From Eubacterium sp. (GTDB taxonomy: Bacteria > Bacillota > Clostridia > Lachnospirales > Lachnospiraceae), in contig JAILAS010000126.1 in the NCBI GenBank assembly GCA_024681495.1, positions 1-31,908 on the forward strand: a stretch of 31,908 nucleotides of DNA, read 5' to 3'. The notes under the pieces were generated by a model, which did not search any database, was not told where the DNA came from, and saw only the letters and a program-made list of their open reading frames with translations. The translations under genes were made by a program, and so were the position numbers. Shown here one piece after another: positions 16,077-23,863 of this stretch (positions are counted from its first letter, which is position 1; every line of letters begins with the position of its first letter).

Positions 16077-16460
16077 ATGAACCAACAGCAGGCATATAAC
16101 ACATACATGAGGAACAAGATTCTCACGGCCAGCCCAGGAGAGCTTACACTTATGCTTTATGAGGGATGCATTCGTTTCATCAATATTGCCGCCAACGGCA
16201 TCGATGAGAACGATCTGCAGAAGACTCATAATCATATTCTCAAGGCGGAGGCGGTTATAAGTGAGCTTCAGAGTACCCTCAATTATAAGTATCCTGTAGC
16301 CAATGACTTCAATAACATCTACGTATATGTAAAGCAGAGGCTGGTGGAAGCCAACATGAACAAGGACAAAGAGATCCTTGAAGAGGTTGCCAGGCATATG
16401 CGTTCACTCAGGGATACCTGGAAAGAGGTCATGAAGAGAGCACCGTCGCAGCGCGCATAG
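16077..16460 (+). CDS. fliS: Flagellin export chaperone FliS
   Basis: Binds the C-terminal helix of newly made flagellin and prevents premature polymerisation. The 127-residue protein has the typical MNQQQAYNTYMRNKILTASPGELTLMLYEG start and is a four-helix bundle of normal length. TGGGAGG precedes the ATG. It comes 37 bases after fliD, in the flaG operon. Confidence 0.96.
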   Translation: MNQQQAYNTYMRNKILTASPGELTLMLYEGCIRFINIAANGIDENDLQKTHNHILKAEAVISELQSTLNYKYPVANDFNNIYVYVKQRLVEANMNKDKEILEEVARHMRSLRDTWKEVMKRAPSQRA

Positions 16461-16511
16461 GGTTGGGCCGCGCGGACGTGAAAACGGGATACGTTTAGAA
16501 GAGGAGATCTG

Positions 16512-16991
16512 ATGGAAGAGCAGTATTTATCCGTTATGATTCGAAGCCTGGAGAAGAAGAGTCGAATACTCGACGGCGTTATCCGGGAGAACGAGATACA
16601 GAGCGAGCTTTTCGGACGCAACGACAGGGAGTCTGAGGACGAGATTAATGCGTGCATCGAAAGAAAGGGCGAGCTTATCGACGAGCTCGACAAGCTGGAC
16701 GAGGGTTTTACCACGCTCTTCGAGAAGGTCGAGAGGGAGCTTAAGGACAATTCGGTTCAATACGCTCCCCAGATTTCCAGGATGCAGGAGCTCATACGCA
16801 AGGTAACGGATCAGAGCGTGAAGATCGAGGCCCAGGAGAGGCAGAATCACACGCTGGCCAGCCGATACTTCAGCGGAGCCCATAAGCGTGTTAACGAGAA
16901 GCGCGCCACCAGGAATGCTGCAGATGTATATAGGAAGAACATGAAGAAGATCTCCGTGATTGCGCCACAGTTCATGGACCGCAAGAAATAG
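16512..16991 (+). CDS. FliT-like flagellar chaperone (probable)
   Basis: The 159-residue protein is nearly all alpha-helical, with strong heptad-like patterns at about 1-75 and 85-125 and a basic C-terminal end (KNMKKISVIAPQFMDRKK). It sits directly after fliS, where fliT, the chaperone of the FliD cap, is found in many flagellar operons. The assignment depends on position and helical character; sequence identity to FliT is not obvious, and a FlgN-like chaperone is the alternative. GAGGAG precedes the ATG. It is last in the flaG operon before the flagellin promoter. Confidence 0.6.
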   Translation: MEEQYLSVMIRSLEKKSRILDGVIRENEIQSELFGRNDRESEDEINACIERKGELIDELDKLDEGFTTLFEKVERELKDNSVQYAPQISRMQELIRKVTDQSVKIEAQERQNHTLASRYFSGAHKRVNEKRATRNAADVYRKNMKKISVIAPQFMDRKK

Positions 16992-17044
16992 GCGGTATAA
17001 CAGATAGCAAATGAAAAAAAATTCAAATTTTTTCATTTAAGCTA

Positions 17045-17071
17045 TAAAGTATCGGAAAAAGGCTCCGATAT
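17045..17071 (+). promoter_or_regulatory. Sigma-28 (SigD) type promoter for flagellin
   Basis: TAAA, 16 bp, CCGATAT matches the consensus exactly. The expected transcript starts near 17078, giving a leader of about 128 bases that holds the CsrA-type sites. Confidence 0.9.
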
Positions 17072-17165
17072 ATAAGACAAGTAAGCAAGTTACCGGCAGT
17101 TGAATTCAAACGGAGCGTACGGCCGGACGAAAACAAACTGTCAAGCCACTTACAAACTAAGCAAA

Positions 17166-17198
17166 TGTGGCAAGGACGCCACAGTATTTTCAAGGAGG
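17166..17198 (+). promoter_or_regulatory. CsrA binding region in the flagellin leader
   Basis: TGTGGC and GCCACA form a perfect 6-bp stem presenting AAGGAC in a six-base loop (17166-17183), the classic CsrA target shape. A second AAGGA is part of the ribosome binding site at 17192-17198. A third ANGGA match, ACGGA, lies at 17110-17114. The two-site layout mirrors the CsrA control of hag in Bacillus subtilis, and csrA and fliW are encoded 3.5 kb upstream. Confidence 0.8.
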
Positions 17199-17205
17199 AA
17201 TTATT

Positions 17206-18018
17206 ATGGTAGTACAGCACAATCTTACAGCAATGAACACAAACAGGCAGTTAGGTCTCTCAACTGACAAGTTAGCAAAGTCGACTGAGAAACTGTCATC
17301 CGGATATCGCATCAACCGCGCAGGCGATGACGCTGCAGGTCTTGCAATTTCCGAGAAGATGAGAAGCCAGATTCGTGGCCTCGACCAGGCATCCACCAAC
17401 GCTCAGGACGGTATTTCCCTTATACAGGTAGCTGAAGGTGCGTTAAATGAGACTCACGACATTCTCCAGAGAATGAACGAGCTCGCTACGCAGGCAGCTA
17501 ACGACACAAATACCTCTCTTGACCGTAACGACATTCAGCTTGAGATCGATGCTCTTACTTCTGAGATTGATCGTATTCAGAGCACCACAATGTTCAATAC
17601 GATGAACCTTCTGGACGGCTCCTTCACTGGAAAGAACCTTCAGATCGGTTCCCTCTCCGGACAGAACATCTCTATCTCTATCAGCAACATGAATGCTTCC
17701 AGTCTTGGTGTAAATGGTCTTTCCATGAACTCCTTCACACTCGCTGGAAACGCTATGACCAAGATTCAGTCAGCTATTGACAACGTATCTCTTCAGAGAG
17801 CTGCACTTGGTGCATTGCAGAACAGACTCGAGCACACCATCAAGAACCTGGATACCGCATCCGAGAACACTTCAGCCGCAGAGAGCCGCATCCGCGACGT
17901 CGACATGGCAGAAGAGATGGTTACCTACAGCAACACCAACATCCTTGCTCAGGCAGGTCAGTCCATGTTGGCACAGGCTAATCAGGCTAACCAGGGTGTA
18001 CTCTCAATTCTGGGATAA
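17206..18018 (+). CDS. fliC: Flagellin (filament subunit)
   Basis: Main subunit of the filament. I chose the ATG at 17206 (MVVQHNLTAMNTNRQLG), eight bases after AAGGAGG; an in-frame GTG at 17167 falls in the CsrA hairpin. The 270-residue protein is short: conserved D0/D1 helices at 1-140 (SSGYRINRAGDDAAGLAISE near 34-53) and 180-270 (ending AQANQANQGVLSILG) enclose only a small Ser/Asn-rich middle (about 145-185). There is no cysteine. The middle, with SISISN and NASSLG, offers the likely O-glycosylation positions for the enzymes encoded downstream. It has its own sigma-28 promoter and a strong terminator, so it is monocistronic. Confidence 0.97.
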   Translation: MVVQHNLTAMNTNRQLGLSTDKLAKSTEKLSSGYRINRAGDDAAGLAISEKMRSQIRGLDQASTNAQDGISLIQVAEGALNETHDILQRMNELATQAANDTNTSLDRNDIQLEIDALTSEIDRIQSTTMFNTMNLLDGSFTGKNLQIGSLSGQNISISISNMNASSLGVNGLSMNSFTLAGNAMTKIQSAIDNVSLQRAALGALQNRLEHTIKNLDTASENTSAAESRIRDVDMAEEMVTYSNTNILAQAGQSMLAQANQANQGVLSILG

Positions 18019-18040
18019 TTTTGAACTGGATTATCAGAAA

Positions 18041-18068
18041 AGGGCCGATCTTCGGATCGGCTCTTTTT
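18041..18068 (+). terminator. Intrinsic terminator after flagellin, probably bidirectional
   Basis: AGGGCCGATC and GATCGGCTCT form a 10-bp stem (one G-U) closed by a stable TTCG loop and followed by TTTT. On the other strand a TTTT follows the same stem, so it can also end the convergent gene at 18114. Confidence 0.93.
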
Positions 18069-18113
18069 CGTTGCGCAATTTTAGGGTTTTTTGGAAACGG
18101 GCGGTCGAATCGA

Positions 18114-19706
18114 TTAGTAGACGCCCAGGTCGAATACGTAGGAGTGCTCGTATCTGCCGGCGTTTAGCGTGAGCGCATTGCCGGTCCCGGCGCAGTTTCC
18201 CGAGGCCAGGAAGTCCCGGCATTCCGACAGCAGTCGGATGGTTATTAGATACTCGACCCCGCGGTCGAAGCCGCTTTGTCCTTCGACGTTTTCGATGTCG
18301 CGAAGATATTGGCCGGGGCGCAGGGTGTAGCGCCGCTGGTCGGTGTAGAGGAGCCTTTCGCCGAAGGCTTCTTTCATTTTCGTCAGGGCTTCCTCGTCCT
18401 CGGTCGAACAGAAGATATACTCGTAGCTGCCGCGTTCGGACTCGATCTCGCGGATTTTGTCGATAATCATCTCGGGAGAGGCCATTATCGAGTGGTTGGG
18501 GCGTTTGTTCGCGGTGTAGTCCGTGCCGCGGATGAGCACGCCCAGAGTCTTCTCCGGATGAGGGAGGAATCTGTCGAATGCGTCGTCCACCCGTGTCCTT
18601 ACGGCGTCGTTGTAGAAGGGGGCGCTTCCCAGCTCGACCACGTCGTAGCGGCTGATCTTCTTCATGAGATAGCGGATGCCGTAGGTGGTGTTCAGGGGAG
18701 GCGAGAGCGTTACGCTCTTCGCATTGGCGGCCTCTTCGAGCGAGTGTCCCGCCGGCTGGCCGAAGAACTTGCCCCAGATGTCGTCGCCCGGGTAATCCGA
18801 ATAAATCGAGCGGTCGGAGGACGTTATCCGGACGAGCGGGATGTAGCCCTGCGCGGCGATGAAAGCTGCGGTCTCCGATACGTTGGAGGTCATTGCGAAA
18901 AGCCCCAGGAAGCTGAAGCCGCCGTCGATTATAAAGTACCTGTTCTCCGGGAAGTCCTCTCCACGCGACTCCCTCACGCAGAAGCAATACAGCATAATCA
19001 TCGCCTCGTCGTACGAGAATATGCCTGCCTCGGCGCGCTCAGGAGCGCCCTTTGGTCGCGACAGGAAGGTTCCCAGGAACATGGTCTTTCCGGTGGCGTA
19101 TTGCTCTATGCAGGTCCCGTCGTTGGTAACAATGTACCTGAGCGGGAGCTCGTACGGCTGAAGCGAGAGGGTATTGAGGAAGTCGTCCCACTCATCGCCG
19201 TAGAGAATCACAGTGCCGTCGAAGTCCTGCAGGCACTCGGTGAGAATTAGGAAGCTGAACTCGTTTAGCTCCTTGAGGACGATGGAGTCATAGTCTTTGA
19301 ATATCCGGGTGTCAATGAGAGAACGGTCCCCGTGATATCTGTGAGAGTAAAAGGTTGAAAAATATTTTACCAAAAACAGCGGGTTCCCCTCGGAATCGAG
19401 CACGGGAATCACGCCGTCATCTTTTATGTACGGGTTAAGATAAGCGTCGCGGAATACGCTTGTGCCGGCCACGAGCCGGCAATCGTCCGTGCCGGGGGAG
19501 TCCATACGTGTCGCCAGGCTGTCGCGAAAGCCCTCGGAGCGCGCAGAGGCCTGGTTGACATAAATCCCTAGACCGTCTTCGAAGGTTATACATATCAGGT
19601 CGTCTGCATGGTTATCGTCGCTGAAGAAATCCGTGATTATCGGAACAAGCTCGTCGAGAGGAGCCTGCGGAAGGTTATATATTCCGCCTTTTACCGTAGT
19701 TATCAA
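18114..19706 (-). CDS. Fucosyltransferase-like protein with an unrecognised N-terminal half
   Basis: A 530-residue protein. The C-terminal half (about 255-530) carries motifs that resemble GDP-fucose glycosyltransferases of the GT11/GT23/O-FucT type: DGGFSFLGLFAMTSNVSETAAFI near 261-283, VLIRGTDYT at 390-398 (compare HxRRxD), FCSTEDEEAL at 432-441, and SECRDFLASGNCAGTGNAL at 494-512. I infer a GT-B enzyme adding a deoxyhexose or similar sugar. The first 250 residues match nothing I recognise. The only start compatible with the upstream in-frame stop is a TTG at the 19706 end with GAGGG about nine bases before it. It is divergent from the CgeB-like operon and convergent with flagellin, which suggests flagellin glycosylation. 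The enzyme class is inference. Confidence 0.7.
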   Translation of the reverse strand: MITTVKGGIYNLPQAPLDELVPIITDFFSDDNHADDLICITFEDGLGIYVNQASARSEGFRDSLATRMDSPGTDDCRLVAGTSVFRDAYLNPYIKDDGVIPVLDSEGNPLFLVKYFSTFYSHRYHGDRSLIDTRIFKDYDSIVLKELNEFSFLILTECLQDFDGTVILYGDEWDDFLNTLSLQPYELPLRYIVTNDGTCIEQYATGKTMFLGTFLSRPKGAPERAEAGIFSYDEAMIMLYCFCVRESRGEDFPENRYFIIDGGFSFLGLFAMTSNVSETAAFIAAQGYIPLVRITSSDRSIYSDYPGDDIWGKFFGQPAGHSLEEAANAKSVTLSPPLNTTYGIRYLMKKISRYDVVELGSAPFYNDAVRTRVDDAFDRFLPHPEKTLGVLIRGTDYTANKRPNHSIMASPEMIIDKIREIESERGSYEYIFCSTEDEEALTKMKEAFGERLLYTDQRRYTLRPGQYLRDIENVEGQSGFDRGVEYLITIRLLSECRDFLASGNCAGTGNALTLNAGRYEHSYVFDLGVY

Positions 19707-19740
19707 AGCATTACCCTCGTTTGGAAACTATTTGATGCGG

Positions 19741-19770
19741 GCCGACATCGCGGCGCAGGCGCGTGCCGGC
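19741..19770 (-). promoter_or_regulatory. Very stable hairpin in the leader of the 18114-19706 gene
   Basis: GCCGACA-T-CGCG and CGCG-TGCCGGC pair over 11 bp with one bulge and one wobble around a seven-base GC-rich loop. It falls within the roughly 80-base leader between the candidate promoter and the TTG start, with no T tract, so it may shape translation or RNA stability rather than end transcription. Confidence 0.45.
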
Positions 19771-19792
19771 GCCGGGTTTGTCCGCCTTCCAC

Positions 19793-19801
19793 ATTATAAC
19801 A
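19793..19801 (-). promoter_or_regulatory. Extended -10 promoter for the fucosyltransferase-like gene
   Basis: On the minus strand TGTTATAAT is a perfect extended -10 element. No good -35 is seen at 17 bp, as is common for extended -10 promoters. It is back-to-back with the promoter of the CgeB-like operon. Confidence 0.55.
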
Positions 19802-19807
19802 CACGTA

Positions 19808-19836
19808 TTGAAACCGACCGCTAAATCTTGTAAAAT
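19808..19836 (+). promoter_or_regulatory. Sigma-A promoter of the CgeB-like operon, placing the start at or next to the ATG
   Basis: TTGAAA, 17 bp, TAAAAT is a near-consensus promoter. The -10 ends six bases before the ATG at 19843, so the transcript should begin on or within a base or two of the start codon. No ribosome binding site lies before the ATG, consistent with a leaderless mRNA. Confidence 0.65.
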
Positions 19837-19842
19837 TTAAAC

Positions 19843-21027
19843 ATGAAGATACTTTATGTACAAATACTAAAAGGTATAAGGGATTTTCTGTGGGGGCTCG
19901 TCGAGGCGGGGTATGATGTTTCCGAGGTGGAGTGTCCGGAGATGGATCCGAACTTCGAGTCCGGGGAGGGGCTTAAGATAATAGCCCAAGCTCTGGATGA
20001 GAACGACTTCGACATGGTCGTCGCCCAGGCTTTTTTGCCGGGAGTATCGGATCTTTGCGAGGAGAGGGGGATTTACTTCCTTTCATGGACGTACGACTCT
20101 CCGCTTACGGCGTTCTATTGCGAATCACTGAAAAATCAGCACAACATAACCTTCGCGTTCGATAAGAGGGAGGCCGAGGGCCTGAGCGCCCGTGGGGGCG
20201 CCAATGTGTATCACATGCCCCTGGCATGTAATCTTTCCCGCGTCGGCGCGCTGGAGATAGTGGAAGGCGACGAGGAGAAGTACGGGGCGGAGGTGTCCTT
20301 CGTCGGCTCGTTGTACTCCGAGAATTTCTACGACCTGGTAATAGCGCAGCTGCCCGATGCTGAGAGGGACGAGCTGAAGATGACGCTCTTCCCTCAGGTG
20401 TGCAACTACCATAAGGAGAAGGTCTGGCCGCGTATTTCCGACAAGCTGTTCGACGCGCTCGAGGATGTAATCGCCAACAATTTCTTCCGCAGCTTCGACA
20501 TGGATCTAAAGACCTACATAGGGCTGAACATATACGTGCACAAGCTGGCGCAGGTCGACAGGGTTACGGCGCTGAACGCGTTGGCGGCCCATTTCGACAC
20601 CAGCCTCTTTACCAACAAGGGCTCGGAGTACCTGACGAACGTGAGAGTCAGGCCCTTCGTGGACTATTACTCTGAAATGAGTAAGGTCTTTTACCTCAGC
20701 AGGATAAATCTAAACCTTACCAACCCTTCTATACGCACGGGTATTCCGCAGAGGATATTCGACGTGATGGGATGTGGCGGCTTTATGTTAACCAACTACC
20801 AGCCCGAGATTGAGGAGCAATTCGAGATTGGCAAGGAGATAGAGGTGTTCTACGACGTGGACGACCTCATAAAGAAGACGGAGTACTACCTCGGCCACGA
20901 GAGGGAGAGGCTGGAGATTTCGCTGAACGGCTATAAGGCGATCAGGGACAGGCACTCCATGGCCGGCAGGGTTGGGAGGATAATGGAGATCGCGCAGAGT
21001 GTTATAAAGGGGAATTCGGAGGAGTAG
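19843..21027 (+). CDS. CgeB-like glycosyltransferase, first copy
   Basis: A 394-residue GT-B type protein of the CgeB group. The N-terminal half (about 1-190) has the DUF3880-like pattern with SWTYDSPLTAFY near 83-94 and FAFDKREAEGL near 104-114. The C-terminal half (about 270-390) has the nucleotide-sugar binding pattern of the Glyco_trans_1_2 family: INLNLTNPSIRTGIPQRIFDVMGCGGFMLTNYQ near 288-320. The promoter sits so close to the ATG that the mRNA is predicted to be leaderless. It is first in an operon with a paralogue and a GT2 enzyme. The sugar and target are unknown; flagellin is the most likely target from position. Confidence 0.82.
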   Translation: MKILYVQILKGIRDFLWGLVEAGYDVSEVECPEMDPNFESGEGLKIIAQALDENDFDMVVAQAFLPGVSDLCEERGIYFLSWTYDSPLTAFYCESLKNQHNITFAFDKREAEGLSARGGANVYHMPLACNLSRVGALEIVEGDEEKYGAEVSFVGSLYSENFYDLVIAQLPDAERDELKMTLFPQVCNYHKEKVWPRISDKLFDALEDVIANNFFRSFDMDLKTYIGLNIYVHKLAQVDRVTALNALAAHFDTSLFTNKGSEYLTNVRVRPFVDYYSEMSKVFYLSRINLNLTNPSIRTGIPQRIFDVMGCGGFMLTNYQPEIEEQFEIGKEIEVFYDVDDLIKKTEYYLGHERERLEISLNGYKAIRDRHSMAGRVGRIMEIAQSVIKGNSEE

Positions 21028-21030
21028 ACT

Positions 21031-22203
21031 TTGAACATATTGTTTCTGGACTGGGGCGCATTCGGCAAGGAGCCGTGCATCAGGGCGTTAGAGGGCATGG
21101 GGCATAAGATATGCCGGTTTATACACGCAGACTATCAGGAGAGGCTTTCCGTGGAGTTCGACGCGGCATTTGACGAGTTTGTGGACAGGGAGAGGGCGGA
21201 TATATGCTTCTCCTTTAATTTCTATCCCATTGTGGCGGAGGCCTGCCACAGGAACGGGATCAAGTACATCTCCGTGGTGTACGACAGCCCGCTCATAAAC
21301 GTGTTCTCCTATAAGGTGCTCCACCCCACCAACTACGTGTTCCTCTTCGACAGCGCCATGTACGAGCGTCTGAAAAATGGCGGTATAAACACTGTCCACT
21401 ACATGCCGCTGGCGTCGGAGGTGTTCACTCCCGACCCGAATGCGGATAAGCGTCTCACGCAGAAGATTGCGGACGTGTCCTTCGTGGGATCTTTGTACAA
21501 CGAGGACCACAACCTCTACGAGAGGATGGAGGAGAAGCTCGACGACTACACCCGGGGCTACCTGGAGGCCGTGATGGAGGCCCAGCTCCGCGTGTACGGA
21601 TATAATTTCACCGAGGAGATGCTGACCCGCGATATACTTGATAAGATGGTCGAGGCCTGCGCCTACAGCGCGGCGCCGGACGGAGCGCAGACACTGGAGT
21701 ACGTGTACGCCAATTACTTCCTCGGACGTAAGATGACGCAGATAGAGAGGCGCCGCCTGCTCACCGCATTGGCGTCCCGTTTCGACGTGAGTCTCTTCAC
21801 CCTGAATAAGGACGCCGTCATTCCGCGCGCCACGAACTACGGCGCCGTGGACTACTACACGGAGATGCCCTATGTTTTCAGGGGCAGCAGGATAAACATG
21901 AACATAACTCTTCGGAGCATATACAACGGAATACCCCTTAGGGCCATGGACATAATGGCCGCGGGGGGATTCCTCATGACGAACTTCCAGGCGGACTTCC
22001 TCAGACACTTCAAGCCGGGTGAGGAGTTCGTGTACTACGAGTCGCAGGACGACCTGATGGCGAAGACGGAGTACTATCTGTCGCACGAGTCCGAGAGGGC
22101 GGACATCGCCGCCGCCGGGCAGGAGGCGATTAGAAAGAACCACTCGTTCGAGGTAAGGATGAGGGAGATTTTCGAGCTCGTCACGGGAAGCGGAGAGGAA
22201 TGA
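21031..22203 (+). CDS. CgeB-like glycosyltransferase, second copy
   Basis: A 390-residue paralogue of the preceding gene with the same two-part layout: VVYDSPLINVFSYK near 89-102 and VFLFDSAMYERLKNGG near 107-122 in the N-terminal part, and RINMNITLRSIYNGIPLRAMDIMAAGGFLMTNFQ near 290-323 in the C-terminal part. It starts with TTG at 21031, three bases after the upstream stop, with GGAGGAG overlapping the end of the first copy. The two copies clearly derive from one ancestor but have diverged a lot, so they probably add different sugars or act on different acceptors. Confidence 0.82.
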   Translation: MNILFLDWGAFGKEPCIRALEGMGHKICRFIHADYQERLSVEFDAAFDEFVDRERADICFSFNFYPIVAEACHRNGIKYISVVYDSPLINVFSYKVLHPTNYVFLFDSAMYERLKNGGINTVHYMPLASEVFTPDPNADKRLTQKIADVSFVGSLYNEDHNLYERMEEKLDDYTRGYLEAVMEAQLRVYGYNFTEEMLTRDILDKMVEACAYSAAPDGAQTLEYVYANYFLGRKMTQIERRRLLTALASRFDVSLFTLNKDAVIPRATNYGAVDYYTEMPYVFRGSRINMNITLRSIYNGIPLRAMDIMAAGGFLMTNFQADFLRHFKPGEEFVYYESQDDLMAKTEYYLSHESERADIAAAGQEAIRKNHSFEVRMREIFELVTGSGEE

Positions 22204-22207
22204 TAAT

Positions 22208-23254
22208 ATGAAGAAAGTAAGCGTTTTAGTGCCTTGCTATAACACCAAGGACACCATAGAGAGATGTGCCACATCGCTCCTGAATCAGACCATCGGCAAG
22301 GAGAACATGGAGATCTTCCTGATAGACGACTGCTCCACGGACGACACCTACGAGGAGCTCAAGCGGTGGGAGGCCATGTATCCCGGAATTATATTCGCGG
22401 TCAGGACGCCTCAGAACTGTCAGTGCGGCGGGGCGCGCAATTACGCGACGCCTATGACCACCGGCCGCTACATCGGATACTGCGACGCCGACGACTGGGC
22501 GGAGCCCCTTATGTACGAGCACATGTACGAGGCCGCGGAGAAATACGGCTGCGACGCGGTATGCTGCCGGTACACCAAGGACAGGGAGTATAAGCTAAAC
22601 GACGACGTGCGATACGATCCCACCAAAGAGGACCGGGTCATCGACATAAAAACCGACGAGGTGCGCAGCGAGCTCATCGCGCTGAACTACATCGACTTCG
22701 GCGTTTGGAATCACCTGTACAGCAGGGACCTGATTGTCGGCAAAAACGTGTACGCTCCCGACGGGAAGGCCTATGAGGACGTCTTCTTTACGACGCAGAT
22801 ATACATGTACATGCAGAAGCTGTATATGATAGAGGAGCAGTTGTATCATTATTATGTAAACGACACGTCGATAGTCCGCTCCATGGACAGGCCGCACCAC
22901 GAGGACTTCTTCGAGGTGGGCAGGATGCGCTATAAGCTGATCGAGGACATCGGCGGCTTCGAGCGCTGCGGGGAGGCGTTCCGCTTCGACATATTGCTGA
23001 CGTATTACCTGTCGGGTCTGAAACTCCTTTCGCTCCGCTACTCCAATCCCCCGTATGCGCGGTTCCTGGAGCTGGTGGAGAACACCCGCAGGTGGACCGG
23101 TGATACCTATCGTACCAGCGAATACGTTTCAAGGATGTGTACGGACTTCCAGAAGGTTCAATTATCTCTGCTCGATAAGGACCTTAGCGAGGAGGAGTTC
23201 CGCAGCGTCTGTGAAATAACACGCAAATACTTCTCCGAGGGGCAGAATGTATGA
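22208..23254 (+). CDS. Family 2 glycosyltransferase
   Basis: A 348-residue inverting GT-A enzyme. The N terminus MKKVSVLVPCYNT binds the nucleotide, FLIDDCSTDDTYEEL (near 37-51) is the GT2 core, and GYCDADDW (near 88-95) holds the metal-binding DxD. The probable catalytic base is in YEDVFF (near 187-192). The C-terminal 120 residues are helical. The ATG at 22208 comes four bases after the upstream stop and is preceded by GGAGAGGA. Third gene of the CgeB-like operon. The transferred sugar is unknown. Confidence 0.88.
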   Translation: MKKVSVLVPCYNTKDTIERCATSLLNQTIGKENMEIFLIDDCSTDDTYEELKRWEAMYPGIIFAVRTPQNCQCGGARNYATPMTTGRYIGYCDADDWAEPLMYEHMYEAAEKYGCDAVCCRYTKDREYKLNDDVRYDPTKEDRVIDIKTDEVRSELIALNYIDFGVWNHLYSRDLIVGKNVYAPDGKAYEDVFFTTQIYMYMQKLYMIEEQLYHYYVNDTSIVRSMDRPHHEDFFEVGRMRYKLIEDIGGFERCGEAFRFDILLTYYLSGLKLLSLRYSNPPYARFLELVENTRRWTGDTYRTSEYVSRMCTDFQKVQLSLLDKDLSEEEFRSVCEITRKYFSEGQNV

Positions 23255-23273
23255 AAAAGTCGCCGTAGAAGGT

Positions 23274-23300
23274 TGAGTTTTTCAGACTTTTAACCGATAA
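23274..23300 (+). promoter_or_regulatory. Possible sigma-28 type promoter for the 126-residue protein
   Basis: CCGATAA at 23294-23300 matches the flagellar -10, with TGAGTTTT 16 bp upstream as a weak -35 (two of four in the TAAA core). The spacing is the same as in the three strong sigma-28 promoters of this window. Confidence 0.45.
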
Positions 23301-23400
23301 TGTATTTAGCGGCGGTTTTAGCAGCCCATTGACTGCTTAAAGAAGAAAATCCGTCGGGGACATGGATACATTTAATTAATATACAAACGGGAGATAAGAT

Positions 23401-23781
23401 ATGGAAGATCAGAACATGGAAGAACTCAGACAGCAGCAGAAAGAGGCGCTCATCACCACGCATGAGTATATCCAGAAGCTCTTCGACGCCATTCCTAAGG
23501 TGAACAATGAGCTTCGCGGACAGATGCTCGACGACACGGAGGAGTATCTTAACGCCATCCTTAACGGCGTGAACTTCGTGACGGAGGTCTTCAACCGCAC
23601 CATGGATTACGTGAACGCCGACGAAGTCCTCGTAGATAAGGAGAAACTCAACGAGTACGTTCTTCGTTTCATGGCCGAGTATAAGAACGGGTCGAAGGCG
23701 GCCATCGCCGACTCGCTGGAGAATGATATCCTGGTATACCTGCAGTCTTTTGATGAGGCCATACAGAAGACCTGCTATTAA
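23401..23781 (+). CDS. Small helical protein of unknown function
   Basis: I do not recognise this 126-residue protein. It is acidic and almost entirely alpha-helical, with long amphipathic stretches at about 5-40, 45-72 and 80-122, no signal peptide and one C-terminal cysteine in the ending KTCY. It starts with ATG at 23401 after CGGGAG. It lies between two glycosyltransferase genes, behind a sigma-28-like promoter and ahead of a terminator hairpin, so it is probably expressed on its own with the flagellar regulon. Size and helical make-up resemble a flagellar chaperone or a glycosylation partner, but this is speculation. Confidence 0.75.
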   Translation: MEDQNMEELRQQQKEALITTHEYIQKLFDAIPKVNNELRGQMLDDTEEYLNAILNGVNFVTEVFNRTMDYVNADEVLVDKEKLNEYVLRFMAEYKNGSKAAIADSLENDILVYLQSFDEAIQKTCY

Positions 23782-23800
23782 GTTCAGCTGACGTTTTTAG

Positions 23801-23845
23801 GTCGTCGTACCACAGGGCGAATGTTCCGGGGTGCGGCGGCTTTTT
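23801..23845 (+). terminator. Intrinsic terminator just upstream of the large glycosyltransferase
   Basis: GTCGTCGTACC and GGTGCGGCGGC pair over 11 positions with three G-U wobbles around an 18-base loop, followed by TTTTT. It ends only six bases before the ribosome binding site of the next gene. Confidence 0.65.
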
Positions 23846-23863
23846 AGGTTAGGAGTACCTGCT

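Noticed and set aside
23821..23847. Eight-codon frame in the second embedded terminator, as a parallel to the flgK leader
   Set aside because: Its ATG has no usable ribosome binding site and it stops well before the next start codon, so it does not copy the flgK arrangement.
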